A stretch of DNA of 43,518 bases from CAZVWW01 sp964631265. GTDB lineage: Bacteria; Thermotogota; Thermotogae; MWEM01. This document shows, piece after piece, positions 25,545 to 34,186 of the stretch (the first letter of the stretch is position 1; each line of letters starts with the position of its first letter). The stretch is from assembly GCA_964631265.1 (NCBI GenBank), contig CAZVWW010000005.1, positions 1 to 43,518 on the forward strand, written 5' to 3'. Under the pieces are notes generated by a model. That model saw nothing but the letters and a program-made list of their open reading frames with translations, did no database searches and had not been told where the DNA came from. A program made the position numbers and the translations under genes.

Positions 25545-25811
25545 ATGGCAAAACGTTATAAAATCCATGGAAGAGTACAGGGTGTCGGATTCAGGCATTC
25601 CACACTCCGGACGGCTGTTTCGCTGGGGATAAAGGGATATGTCAGGAATCTCTACGACGGAACAGTGGAAGTGCTGGCAGAAGGGGACGAGAATAGTATG
25701 AATCAATTCGTGAACTATCTGAAAACCGGGCCCCGTATGGCCCGGGTTGAGCGGGTGGAGCTCATAGAGCAAAATGCTGAAAACAAATACGGGGATTTCC
25801 ATATAAGATGA
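25545..25811 (+). CDS. acyP: acylphosphatase
   Basis: This small enzyme hydrolyses acyl phosphates such as carbamoyl or acetyl phosphate. The 88-residue product has the signature GRVQGVGFRHST (phosphate loop with the catalytic Arg) and GYVRNLYDGTVEVLAEGD (with the catalytic Asn). The strong AGAGGTGATAGC site precedes ATG 25545. It lies between the activator-like gene and oadA. Confidence 0.95.
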   Translation: MAKRYKIHGRVQGVGFRHSTLRTAVSLGIKGYVRNLYDGTVEVLAEGDENSMNQFVNYLKTGPRMARVERVELIEQNAENKYGDFHIR

Positions 25812-25836
25812 ACCGATAAAAAGAGTGGTGTTTATG

Positions 25837-27243
25837 ATGAAACGAAAAGTGAACTTTGTCGATACAACACTCAGGGATGCCCATCAGTCCCTGATTGCGA
25901 CGAGAATGTCAACCGAAGAGATGCTGCCTGTCCTGGATAAGATCGATTCTGTGGGCTATCATGCGCTGGAGGTATGGGGCGGGGCCACCTTCGACTCATG
26001 CCTGCGTTTTCTCAACGAGGACCCGTGGGAAAGGTTGAGGACGCTGCGAAAAAATGTCAAAAACACAAAACTGCAGATGCTTCTCAGAGGACAGAATATC
26101 CTCGGCTACAAGCATTATCCCGATGATGTGCTCGAGCAGTTTGTGAAAAAGGCCATCGAAAACGGGATCGATATCATCCGGATATTTGACGCCTTGAACG
26201 ATGTGAGAAATCTTGAGAAATCGATCGAATTTGTGAAAAAATACGGTGCCCACGCACAGGGAGCGCTCTCCTATACCGTCAGTCCGGTACACACCCCCGA
26301 ATACTATACAGAGCTTGTGAAGAAACTCTACGATCAGGGGATAGACTCACTATGTATAAAAGACATGGCAGGACTGCTGACACCTAAAAAGGCACATGAA
26401 CTGGTGAGCTCCATCAAAAAGCAGATTGCTATTCCCGTTGAGCTTCACACCCATTGTACCGTGGGGACTGGCCAGCTTGCCTATCTGGCGGGAATGGAGG
26501 CCGGTGCCGATATCTTTGATACGGCTGTGGCACCACTCTCAGGCGGCTCGAGCCAGCCGCCTGTTGAGACAATGACAAAGGCCTTCGGGGAATATGAGGA
26601 TATCGAACTCGGCATCAACGATGAGCATTTTGTGGAACTCGCCGACTACTTTGAAAAAGTCCGGAAGAACCATTCAGAAGTCGATGCCAATATCAATCAC
26701 ATCAACATCCGGGTCCTTGAATCGCAGGTTCCGGGGGGGATGCTCTCGAACCTGATCAATCAGTTGAAGGAACAGGGCTCGCTTGACAAACTCAAGGCGG
26801 TCCTCGATGAGATACCGAAGGTCAGAAAAGACCTCGGATACCCGCCTCTTGTCACACCATCAAGTCAGATCGTCGGGGTTCAGGCTGTATTGAATGTGAT
26901 GATGGGAAGCCGCTACAAAAAGATAACCCGGGAGGTCAAGGCCTACATGAAGGGGCTTTACGGCCGTCCGCCCGCCGGGATGAACGGTGAACTCGTGAAA
27001 AAGACATTGGGGGGCGGGAAATCTATCCAGACACGACCGGCGGACAATCTTGACCCGGCACTGGATCGGATCAAAAGAGAAGCCGGGCATCTGGCCCGGA
27101 CCGAAGAGGATATCCTCAGCCTCGCACTCTTTCCCGATATCGCTTCAAAATTTTTAAGAGAGCGTTATTTTGGCGAGATAAAACTCGACCGTGAGATATT
27201 GGATGAAAATGAGGAATTTGAGGGGATCTACCCTGCTGTATAA
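25837..27243 (+). CDS. oadA: OadA-type carboxyltransferase (oxaloacetate decarboxylase alpha / pyruvate carboxylase B), no biotin domain
   Basis: The enzyme transfers a carboxyl group between oxaloacetate and biotin. The start reads VNFVDTTLRDAHQSLIATRMSTEEMLPV, with the metal-binding Asp. LEVWGGATFDSCLRFL, CIKDMAGLLTPKKA (catalytic Lys), ELHTHCTVG (metal His) and the PYC_OADA domain (about 290-455) follow. The 468-residue product lacks the C-terminal biotinyl domain (no MKM motif), so a separate carrier is needed. ATG 25837 is best spaced from AAGAGTGGTG; GTG 25825 and ATG 25834 are alternatives. Confidence 0.9.
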   Translation: MKRKVNFVDTTLRDAHQSLIATRMSTEEMLPVLDKIDSVGYHALEVWGGATFDSCLRFLNEDPWERLRTLRKNVKNTKLQMLLRGQNILGYKHYPDDVLEQFVKKAIENGIDIIRIFDALNDVRNLEKSIEFVKKYGAHAQGALSYTVSPVHTPEYYTELVKKLYDQGIDSLCIKDMAGLLTPKKAHELVSSIKKQIAIPVELHTHCTVGTGQLAYLAGMEAGADIFDTAVAPLSGGSSQPPVETMTKAFGEYEDIELGINDEHFVELADYFEKVRKNHSEVDANINHINIRVLESQVPGGMLSNLINQLKEQGSLDKLKAVLDEIPKVRKDLGYPPLVTPSSQIVGVQAVLNVMMGSRYKKITREVKAYMKGLYGRPPAGMNGELVKKTLGGGKSIQTRPADNLDPALDRIKREAGHLARTEEDILSLALFPDIASKFLRERYFGEIKLDREILDENEEFEGIYPAV

Positions 27244-27252
27244 AGGAAACTG

Positions 27253-27261
27253 TGTTATAAT
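27253..27261 (+). promoter_or_regulatory. extended -10 promoter of the rsfS-fliF operon
   Basis: TGTTATAAT (27253-27261) is a perfect TGn extended -10. It lies just after the oadA stop and about 45 bp before the rsfS start. No clear -35 is seen. Confidence 0.6.
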
Positions 27262-27303
27262 CTCGATTGAAAACGGTTTTTAGAAAAATGTGGAGGGGTA
27301 AAA

Positions 27304-27648
27304 CTGGATAGTAAAGATAAAGAGATGTTACAAAAATTAAAAGAACTGCTGTATGAGAAAGATGCCATCGATCCTGTCATACTTGATATGTCTGACACGA
27401 ACATGTTAACCGATTACTTTTTTATCCTCACCGGAAACTCAAAAGTCCATATGAATTCGCTGAGAGACGCCCTGGCTGACTATACCGGGGACCTGGGTCT
27501 CAAGTTGATCTATGCGGATAAGGGAGAGGCCGGCGACTGGGTTCTCGTGGATGCAGGCGAAGTGGTATTCCACATATTCAGCAGGCAGGGCCGCGAATTC
27601 TACGCCCTTGAGGATCTATGGAAAGAGGCTGAAAGGATCAACATTTAA
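27304..27648 (+). CDS. rsfS: ribosomal silencing factor RsfS (CTG start)
   Basis: RsfS binds ribosomal protein L14 and blocks subunit joining in starvation. The core matches well: ILDMSDTNMLTDYFFILTGNSKVHMNSLRDAL, then GEAGDWVLVDAGEVVFHIFSRQGREFYALEDLW. GGAGGGG at 27292-27298 fits a CTG codon at 27304, giving MDSKDKEMLQK and 114 residues. The first ATG, 27325, is 26 nt from the RBS, too far for normal initiation. fliF follows. Confidence 0.88.
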   Translation: MDSKDKEMLQKLKELLYEKDAIDPVILDMSDTNMLTDYFFILTGNSKVHMNSLRDALADYTGDLGLKLIYADKGEAGDWVLVDAGEVVFHIFSRQGREFYALEDLWKEAERINI

Positions 27649-27684
27649 TATCAAACGTCACTATTGCCCCTGGGAGGCAATTAA

Positions 27685-29241
27685 ATGGATTTTTTAAAAA
27701 AAATACTGGACTGGTTTAAGTCCTTTCCCGAAAATTACTGGTCAAAGTTCACCCAGGCTCAGAAGATCCTGTTCCTGGGGACGGTTGTTGCCGTGGTTGT
27801 GACATTGGTGATAACGTTATCAGTGGCAGTCAGTCCGAACTATTCCCTCCTTGTGAGAGGGTTGACCGATAACGAGGCCGGAAGGGTCGTACAACAACTT
27901 GAAGAAGAGGGCATAGCGTATAAAACAGGACCGTCGGGAGCCATCTACGTTCCATCGGCAAACAATCCGGAGGCCCTGCGTATGAAATACGTCAGTACGG
28001 GCGTTATCGGGAACGCCTCTCAAGGCTTTGAGATCATGGATGAACAGCCTCTGGGGGCCACAAGTTTTGACAAGCAGGTTCGGTATCAGGTTGCGCTCAA
28101 AGGTGAACTCGAAAGGACCATCATGTCGATCAACGGTGTACAGTACGCACAGGTCAATCTGACGGTGCCTAAATTCACCTATTACACAAGAGGAGAGGAT
28201 GCCAAGCCCAAGGCCTCTGTACTGCTGGTCCTCGATCCGGGGGTCACACTCAACCCGGAGAATGTCAAAGCGGTTATGCAGCTCGTTTCCGGGGCGGTAG
28301 AGGGCCTTAATTACCAGGACGTGCGCGTTGTGGACAACAATTCGAGGATCCTCAGTGACAGAGTTGTGCAAGATGAGACCATCGGGTCCGCCTCAACTAA
28401 GATGGAACTCCAGGAGAAGACGGAGAATTACTATTCCCAGAAAGTGCGATCCAACCTTGAGCAGGTTTTCGGACTCGGCCGGGTTGTTGTTATGACAGAG
28501 GTGGCATTGAACTGGCAGACGATAGAGAAAGAGTCCACCGAATACACACCCGTTCTCAGGAAGACGGGCGTTGTTGTCAGTGAGCAGACCGAATCGGAAA
28601 AGAGCAGAACCGGTGCGGCCGGCGATGCCGTCGGGGTTGATGCCAATGTCCCGCCCGTTTATGAAGCGACAGACACCGAACTCCCGCCCGAATACGAGCG
28701 TTCGAAGACAACGACAAACTACAACGTCAACGAGGCCTATGAAAAGATACTCCAGAACAACCAGGGCGAAATCCTGGACAAGAGCATCACCGTCCTCATC
28801 GACTCAACAGCTGTTGCCTCAGGCGTCACCTCAACGAGCATCAAGAACATTGTGGCAAATTCAGTCGACGCCACGGAATCGAAGGTTGAAGTCCAGTTCC
28901 TGGCATTCGACAGAACGGCTGAGAAACAGGTGGAAGAGCAGATGAAAATGCTTGAAAACCAGAAGAAATTCATTCAGCTTGTCATAGGGGTCACCCTCCT
29001 GGTCCTCTCCATGATGCTCCTGATCTACCTGATGTCGGCCAGGGTGAAGAAGAGAAAGAAACGCCAGGAGATCATCGAGAAGCGCAAGGCCTTTGACAAA
29101 GAGATCGAAGAGACCGTACAGGCGGAAGAACTCAGCCCCGATGAACGCGAACTCGTGAACATGGTCGAGATGCTGTACAATTCCGTCGACAACAAACCCG
29201 AAGAGATCGCAATGGTCCTGAAGGCCTGGCTGAACGAGTAA
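27685..29241 (+). CDS. fliF: flagellar MS-ring protein FliF
   Basis: FliF forms the membrane MS ring on which the flagellum is built. The 518-residue product has two membrane helices (about 27-48 and 432-452). The ring-building domains lie between them: YSLLVRGLTDNEAGRVVQQLEEEGIAYK, then FDKQVRYQVALKGELERTIMSINGVQYAQVNLTVPK, then VRVVDNNSRILS. The C-terminal tail NMVEMLYNSVDNKPEEIAMVLKAWLNE is the FliG-binding helix. It is not followed by fliG but by lepA. CTGGGAGG lies upstream of ATG 27685. Confidence 0.95.
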   Translation: MDFLKKILDWFKSFPENYWSKFTQAQKILFLGTVVAVVVTLVITLSVAVSPNYSLLVRGLTDNEAGRVVQQLEEEGIAYKTGPSGAIYVPSANNPEALRMKYVSTGVIGNASQGFEIMDEQPLGATSFDKQVRYQVALKGELERTIMSINGVQYAQVNLTVPKFTYYTRGEDAKPKASVLLVLDPGVTLNPENVKAVMQLVSGAVEGLNYQDVRVVDNNSRILSDRVVQDETIGSASTKMELQEKTENYYSQKVRSNLEQVFGLGRVVVMTEVALNWQTIEKESTEYTPVLRKTGVVVSEQTESEKSRTGAAGDAVGVDANVPPVYEATDTELPPEYERSKTTTNYNVNEAYEKILQNNQGEILDKSITVLIDSTAVASGVTSTSIKNIVANSVDATESKVEVQFLAFDRTAEKQVEEQMKMLENQKKFIQLVIGVTLLVLSMMLLIYLMSARVKKRKKRQEIIEKRKAFDKEIEETVQAEELSPDERELVNMVEMLYNSVDNKPEEIAMVLKAWLNE

Positions 29242-29288
29242 AAATCGATTAAAACTAACGATAGACAACAGAGAGGTGTAAAGATAAA

Positions 29289-31088
29289 TTGGATCCGAAA
29301 TACATACGCAATATCAGTATTATTGCCCATATCGATCACGGGAAGACAACGCTGACAGACAGGATACTGGAATATACAAAATCCGTTGAAACCAGAGACA
29401 TGAAAGAACAGTACCTCGACAGCATGGATCTGGAGAGAGAACGCGGTATCACCATCAAATCGCATCCGGTCGGGGTTATCTACAAAGCAAAGGACGGCCA
29501 TGAGTATCAGATCAACATCATGGATACGCCCGGTCACGTTGATTTCACCTATGAGGTCTCACGATCACTGGCAGCCTGCGAGGGTGCCGTTCTGCTCGTT
29601 GACTCCGCACAGGGAGTTGAGGCGCAGACAGTGGCCAATACCTATCTCGCCCTCGAGCACGACCTCGAGATCATTCCCGTGGCCAACAAGATTGACATGG
29701 AGACCTCGGATGTCGAATCAACCCTTGAAGAGATCGAGAACCTGATCGGCATTCCCGGAGAGGAAGCCATTCTGACCAGCGGGAAGACCGGACAGGGCGT
29801 TGAAGAACTCCTTGAGCGGATTGTAAAAGTTGTCCCCTCCCCGGTCGGAAAGATAGAAAGCGAGCTGCGGGCCCTCGTCTTTGATGCCCATTATGATAAG
29901 TACAGAGGGGTTGTTGCCCATATCAGGATATACGGCGAAGAGCTCAAGACCGGCGACAAGATCAGACTCATGCACACCGGTTTGGAATATGAAGTGACGG
30001 AAACGGGGATCTTTTCCCCCCAGATGAAGCCGAAGGAAAGACTGGGACCCGGAGAGGTCGGTTATATCATCTCCGGCATCAAAGAGGCCTCGGAGGCCAG
30101 AGTCGGAGAAACAATCACCCTGGCCAACAATCCGGCGGAGAATCCGCTGCCCGGTTATGAGGAAGTCAAGCCGATGGTCTATGCGGGGATTTATCCCGGT
30201 ACGCCCGAATACTTTGAAGAGTTGAGAAAGGCTCTGGAAAAACTGAAACTCAACGATGCCGCCCTTGTTTATGAACCGGAGAACTCCCCCGCGCTGGGTT
30301 TTGGATTCAGATGCGGATTTCTGGGGCTGCTTCACATGGAGGTTGTCAGGGACAGACTGGAAAGAGAGTTCGAGATAACGGTCATCCTGACGGCGCCGAA
30401 CGTTGTGCTCGAGATCGAGGATGAAGAGGGGCGCAGACCCGTAACCGATCCGGCCAAATTCCCCGATTACGATGTTAAGGTCTTTGAACCCTATGTGGAA
30501 CTGAAGATCATCACCCCGAACGAGTACATGGGCAATCTCATGGGGTATATCGAGAGAGACAAACGGGGTGTCTTCAATCACATGGAGAATGCGGGAAAGG
30601 ACAGGCTCTTTCTCTATTACGATGTCCCGCTATCTGAGATCATATACGATTTCTTCGACAAACTGAAAGCCAAGACACGGGGATACGGCTCAATGGATTA
30701 CGAACTGAAGGAATATGTTGAATCCGACATGGTGAAACTCACCATCATGATGAACAAAGAGCCTGTTGAATCGCTCTCCATCGTCGTGCACGATTCAAAA
30801 AAGGAATATATGGCCAGACAGTTCGCAAAGAAGCTCAAAGAAATGATCCCGCAGCATCAATTTGAGATACCGGTCCAGGTCAAGGCCGGCAACCGGATTA
30901 TCGCACGGGAAACGGTGAAGGCCCTGAGAAAAGATGTATTGGCAAAGTGCTACGGGGGTGATGTCACAAGAAAGATGAAACTGCTTGAAAAGCAGAAAGA
31001 GGGGAAGAAGAAACTCCGGAACATCGGAAAAGTCAGTATCCCCCAGGAGGCATTTCTGGCGATTCTCGAAGTCGGTGACGAAGATTGA
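29289..31088 (+). CDS. lepA: elongation factor 4 (LepA GTPase)
   Basis: LepA is a ribosome-associated GTPase that back-translocates or assists ribosome assembly. G motifs are AHIDHGKTTLTDRI (G1, about 14-27), ERGITIKSHPV (G2), DTPGHVDF (G3) and VANKIDM (G4). The LepA-specific C-terminal domain shows ARETVKALRKDVLAKCYGGDVTRKMKLLEKQKEGKKKLR. It has 599 residues, typical. The start is TTG 29289 after GAGAGGTG. Its stop overlaps the truA start by 4 bp. Confidence 0.97.
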   Translation: MDPKYIRNISIIAHIDHGKTTLTDRILEYTKSVETRDMKEQYLDSMDLERERGITIKSHPVGVIYKAKDGHEYQINIMDTPGHVDFTYEVSRSLAACEGAVLLVDSAQGVEAQTVANTYLALEHDLEIIPVANKIDMETSDVESTLEEIENLIGIPGEEAILTSGKTGQGVEELLERIVKVVPSPVGKIESELRALVFDAHYDKYRGVVAHIRIYGEELKTGDKIRLMHTGLEYEVTETGIFSPQMKPKERLGPGEVGYIISGIKEASEARVGETITLANNPAENPLPGYEEVKPMVYAGIYPGTPEYFEELRKALEKLKLNDAALVYEPENSPALGFGFRCGFLGLLHMEVVRDRLEREFEITVILTAPNVVLEIEDEEGRRPVTDPAKFPDYDVKVFEPYVELKIITPNEYMGNLMGYIERDKRGVFNHMENAGKDRLFLYYDVPLSEIIYDFFDKLKAKTRGYGSMDYELKEYVESDMVKLTIMMNKEPVESLSIVVHDSKKEYMARQFAKKLKEMIPQHQFEIPVQVKAGNRIIARETVKALRKDVLAKCYGGDVTRKMKLLEKQKEGKKKLRNIGKVSIPQEAFLAILEVGDED

Positions 31089-31915
31089 GACGCGTCATGG
31101 CAGTTGTGGCATACGACGGCACCTTCTTTCACGGGTATCAGTCCCAGGAGGGACAGCGTACAGTTCAGGGGGAATTCGAAAAGGCGTTGAAAAAGATCTA
31201 CAAAGAAGAAGTCGAGACCTACGGAGCCGGCAGAACAGACACAGGCGTCCATGCATACGGACAGGTGATCACCTTTAAAGTCAAGTTCGACACCATGTAC
31301 GACCGTGATGTGAAAAATGCATTAAACGCCAACCTGCCGCCGGATATCTACGCCAGACGGGTTGAAACCGTGGAGGACAGATTCAATCCCCGATTCGATG
31401 CCACGAGAAGAATATATCACTATTACATTCGAAACAGCAAAGAGCCGGACATCTTCACCCGGAACAAATTATGGTGGTTTCCGTACGATCTGGACATCGA
31501 TGCCATGCGTGAGGCTTCGAGATGGTTTGAAGGGGGTCATGATTTTACCACCTTCAAAAAGAAAACGAAAGGGAAAAAGAAGGATCCCGTCAGATTGCTC
31601 TATCGGGTACGTGTTTTCAACTATCCCCGAAAAGACATCATACTCATACGGGTTGAAGGGCTCTCCTTTGTGAGAAGAATGGTCAGAAATATTACCGGTG
31701 CATTGATCCGGGTGGGCATTGGTCAGTGGTATCCTGAGAAGATAAAAGAGGTCATGCTCGAGAGAAAACGGGCCGCTTCTTCAACGGCGGCACCGCCGAA
31801 CGGACTGTATCTGTACGAAGTGGATTTCAGCGAGGTGGACATGATGTATTATATAGACTCGGCCCGATGGTCGGAAACCGGGCTTTTGGAGGGTAAAGAA
31901 TGGTTCAAAGTATAA
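31085..31915 (+). CDS. truA: tRNA pseudouridine synthase A
   Basis: TruA makes pseudouridine at positions 38-40 of tRNA anticodon arms. The catalytic D52 lies in YGAGRTDTGVHAYGQV. Other family parts are VAYDGTFFHGYQ near the start and VEGLSFVRRMVRNITGALIRVGIG near residue 195. It has 276 residues, near the family length. The start is TTG 31085, overlapping lepA (TTGA), with GGTGA 6 nt upstream. Confidence 0.95.
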   Translation: MRRVMAVVAYDGTFFHGYQSQEGQRTVQGEFEKALKKIYKEEVETYGAGRTDTGVHAYGQVITFKVKFDTMYDRDVKNALNANLPPDIYARRVETVEDRFNPRFDATRRIYHYYIRNSKEPDIFTRNKLWWFPYDLDIDAMREASRWFEGGHDFTTFKKKTKGKKKDPVRLLYRVRVFNYPRKDIILIRVEGLSFVRRMVRNITGALIRVGIGQWYPEKIKEVMLERKRAASSTAAPPNGLYLYEVDFSEVDMMYYIDSARWSETGLLEGKEWFKV

Positions 31916-32196
31916 TAATGATGGTTTTGATTTTTGCCGCAATCCTGGGGTTTTTGCTCTTCTCCTCGATTGGCAAGAAACGAAAGAAGCAAAAGAAGAT
32001 ACAGGAGTTCAAGGACAGAGTCTACGAATACATCTATCAGTACGATACACTGAATCCCTTTGTCATTTACAACGACATAGAGGCATCCGAGAACTTCCCG
32101 AGAGAGGTTCTCCGTGAGGTCAATGCCTTTGATTACATAGACAGAGAGGTTAAAAAGGCCAAAAAAAGAAAGGCTGAAGAGAAAAGAGGGGATTAA
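31900..32196 (+). CDS. small single-pass membrane protein of unknown function
   Basis: The 98-residue product has an N-terminal membrane helix (about 2-23), then a basic stretch and a helical cytosolic part ending in Lys/Glu repeats. I do not recognise it. It overlaps the end of truA by 16 bp, with GAGGGT before ATG 31900, so it appears translationally linked. It is followed 3 nt later by nfi. Confidence 0.65.
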   Translation: MVQSIIMMVLIFAAILGFLLFSSIGKKRKKQKKIQEFKDRVYEYIYQYDTLNPFVIYNDIEASENFPREVLREVNAFDYIDREVKKAKKRKAEEKRGD

Positions 32197-32198
32197 GA

Positions 32199-32894
32199 CT
32201 GGCTAAAATTCAGGAACTGCATGATTTCAAAGTCGAAAACGACGAAGCGATAGCCATACAAAGAGAGCTTGTATCCAGGCTGCGTTTCACACCTCTCGGC
32301 CAGATGCCGAGGCTGATAGCGGGTGTGGACTCCTCATTTGTGAAGATCAAGGAGAAGGAGCACATCATTACCGTGATCGTGGTCCTGACCTTCCCGGACC
32401 TTGAATTTGTGGAAAAGAAATACCTGACAAACAGGGTGCACTTCCCTTATATTTCGGGATTACTGTCCTTCAGAGAAGGACCATCGTTTATCAAGACCTG
32501 GAAGAGGCTTCACAGCGAACCTGAGGTTGTCTTCTTCGATGGTCAGGGTACGGCGCATCCCAGAGGACTCGGATTTGCCTCTCATATGGGCCTTTTCTTA
32601 AACCGGCCCACAATCGGGGTTGCCAAGAGCAGGTTATATGGCAAAGAAGACAATACACCGAAAAAAGTTGGAGAATGGCATCCGGTAAGAGATCCGGACG
32701 AAAATATTATCGGGGGGATACTCCTTTCCAGAGAGAAAACAGCACCGCTTTACATCTCTCCCGGGCATCTGATCACCCTTGAGGATTCCATGCGGCTGGT
32801 TCTTTCATGCCTGGGAAAGTATAAACTGCCGGAGCCGACAAGACTGGCGCATAAACTGACACAGGATATCAAAAAAGAGAAAAAGGAAAAATAG
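32199..32894 (+). CDS. nfi: endonuclease V (CTG start)
   Basis: Endonuclease V nicks DNA 3' of deoxyinosine and other deaminated bases. Catalytic residues in the 231-residue reading are D44 (AGVDSSF), E93 (PYISGLLSFREGP) and D114 (FFDGQGTAHPRGLGFASHMGL). AGAGGGGA at 32185-32192 fits a CTG codon at 32199, giving MAKIQELHDFKVENDEAIAIQREL, which matches the family N-terminus. The first ATG, 32304, would remove 35 residues of that conserved region and has no RBS. Confidence 0.9.
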   Translation: MAKIQELHDFKVENDEAIAIQRELVSRLRFTPLGQMPRLIAGVDSSFVKIKEKEHIITVIVVLTFPDLEFVEKKYLTNRVHFPYISGLLSFREGPSFIKTWKRLHSEPEVVFFDGQGTAHPRGLGFASHMGLFLNRPTIGVAKSRLYGKEDNTPKKVGEWHPVRDPDENIIGGILLSREKTAPLYISPGHLITLEDSMRLVLSCLGKYKLPEPTRLAHKLTQDIKKEKKEK

Positions 32895-32926
32895 AAGCGG
32901 GAACACTGCCGCTCGCCCCCGCTTCT
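32893..32926. terminator. terminator between convergent nfi and the 32935 gene
   Basis: AGAAGCGGG (32893-32901) pairs with CCCGCTTCT (32918-32926), with T-rich DNA on both sides. It overlaps the nfi stop codon and lies 9 bp before the end of the convergent gene, so it could end both transcripts. Confidence 0.65.
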
Positions 32927-32934
32927 GCCTTTTC

Positions 32935-34185
32935 TCATTGCTTCCTGGTGTTAAACCCCGCAATGCTCTTCAGAATATCCAGGACCTCATTCCATCTTTT
33001 CCAGCTTATCTTATGCGTCAAAATCAGTGTCAGTCTTCCTTCAGAATCGCCTTCAAATCCGGCTTTTATCAATCTTTCGATCAAGGCATCGTCCGCGTTG
33101 TTCCTCAGTCTGTTGAGCGTCTCTTCCGGGATGCAGACGATATCCGTAAACGTTGCCACCATTGAGTGTGTGAACGTCTGGGGGAAGAGTTCGAATAAAA
33201 CCTCGTTCTCCCCTTTCTCGATTGCCAGGCCGACATCATGACTGAGATTGACCGACAACTCGAAAGAATACTCCACCAGACTCAGAATCTCACGGAAGAA
33301 TTTCCGGTTCTCCGGTTTGGTCTCTCTCATGACATCCTCGAGTGTTCTCGGAGAGGATTTTATCGTTGTCTCAAATACGGGCATGGCATCTCCGACCTCG
33401 AGATAGACCGGGATGCTCTTGAGGAAGTCAATGCCGGTTTCGGCAAAAAAGTGATAACTGTGTTTGGCCTCATCCTCAAAAAACTTGTGAACGAGTTTCT
33501 CCATACCGTCATACCATCTGGTATCCCCGATATAATCCATCGCAACGCTGTCAAGTTCCTTGATCTTCTTCATCAGGTAGAATCTCGCAATCCACTGATA
33601 ATCAAACGGATTACCGGACGGGATTCCTGAATTACCCGCTATCTCCGAGAGATTCCGGAACGCATAGGCCAGTGTCAGGTTTTCCAGCAGACCGGCTGCC
33701 TGGTCGTCTTCTTTGCAAAAGGCAAATGATTTTTTCAGGACATTCATTGAATTCAGCTTGAAGAATTCCGACTCCACAATATGCTCGAAATAGGCCCGCG
33801 CCAGATTTGACCAGAAAACCACCATCAGTAGATCCGTGTAGATCAGTTCAGGATCCCTCTGATCGTCAAAGTGCTTTTGGACTTCGTAAAAGAGCCATGT
33901 GGTCTCCTGCAGTAAATTCTCCTGGGAGAAGTAGACCCCGTACGGCTGCCCCTTCTTGGTGAACGGCCTGTACTGATAGATCTCTCGTTTAACGCCTCTC
34001 AGATTGTCAACAGAATAAGTCTGTAATTGTTTTTCAAAGATCCGCTTGTTGATCACAACGGGTTCAATCCTCGCCTGGAAGATCCGCTTCGGACCGGTGA
34101 TATTCCTCAGACCCTCCGTGAAATTATCTTCGCCACCTTCTGCATAGAGCTTTGCCCGACTCATAAACGGGTTTTTTGTTGGCAT
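32935..34185 (-). CDS. protein of unknown function, 416 residues
   Basis: I do not recognise a family. The product is soluble-looking, mostly helical and rich in aromatic and acidic residues. There is no signal or membrane segment. The central part (about 100-260) contains LYWSNLARAY-like helical phrases and KFFEDEAKHSYHFFAETGIDFL. ATG 34185 follows AAGGGGTGG at 5 nt. Its start lies 1 bp after the stop of the DUF368 transporter, so the two are probably co-translated. No catalytic motif is seen. Confidence 0.75.
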   Translation of the reverse strand: MPTKNPFMSRAKLYAEGGEDNFTEGLRNITGPKRIFQARIEPVVINKRIFEKQLQTYSVDNLRGVKREIYQYRPFTKKGQPYGVYFSQENLLQETTWLFYEVQKHFDDQRDPELIYTDLLMVVFWSNLARAYFEHIVESEFFKLNSMNVLKKSFAFCKEDDQAAGLLENLTLAYAFRNLSEIAGNSGIPSGNPFDYQWIARFYLMKKIKELDSVAMDYIGDTRWYDGMEKLVHKFFEDEAKHSYHFFAETGIDFLKSIPVYLEVGDAMPVFETTIKSSPRTLEDVMRETKPENRKFFREILSLVEYSFELSVNLSHDVGLAIEKGENEVLFELFPQTFTHSMVATFTDIVCIPEETLNRLRNNADDALIERLIKAGFEGDSEGRLTLILTHKISWKRWNEVLDILKSIAGFNTRKQ

Positions 34186-34186
34186 T

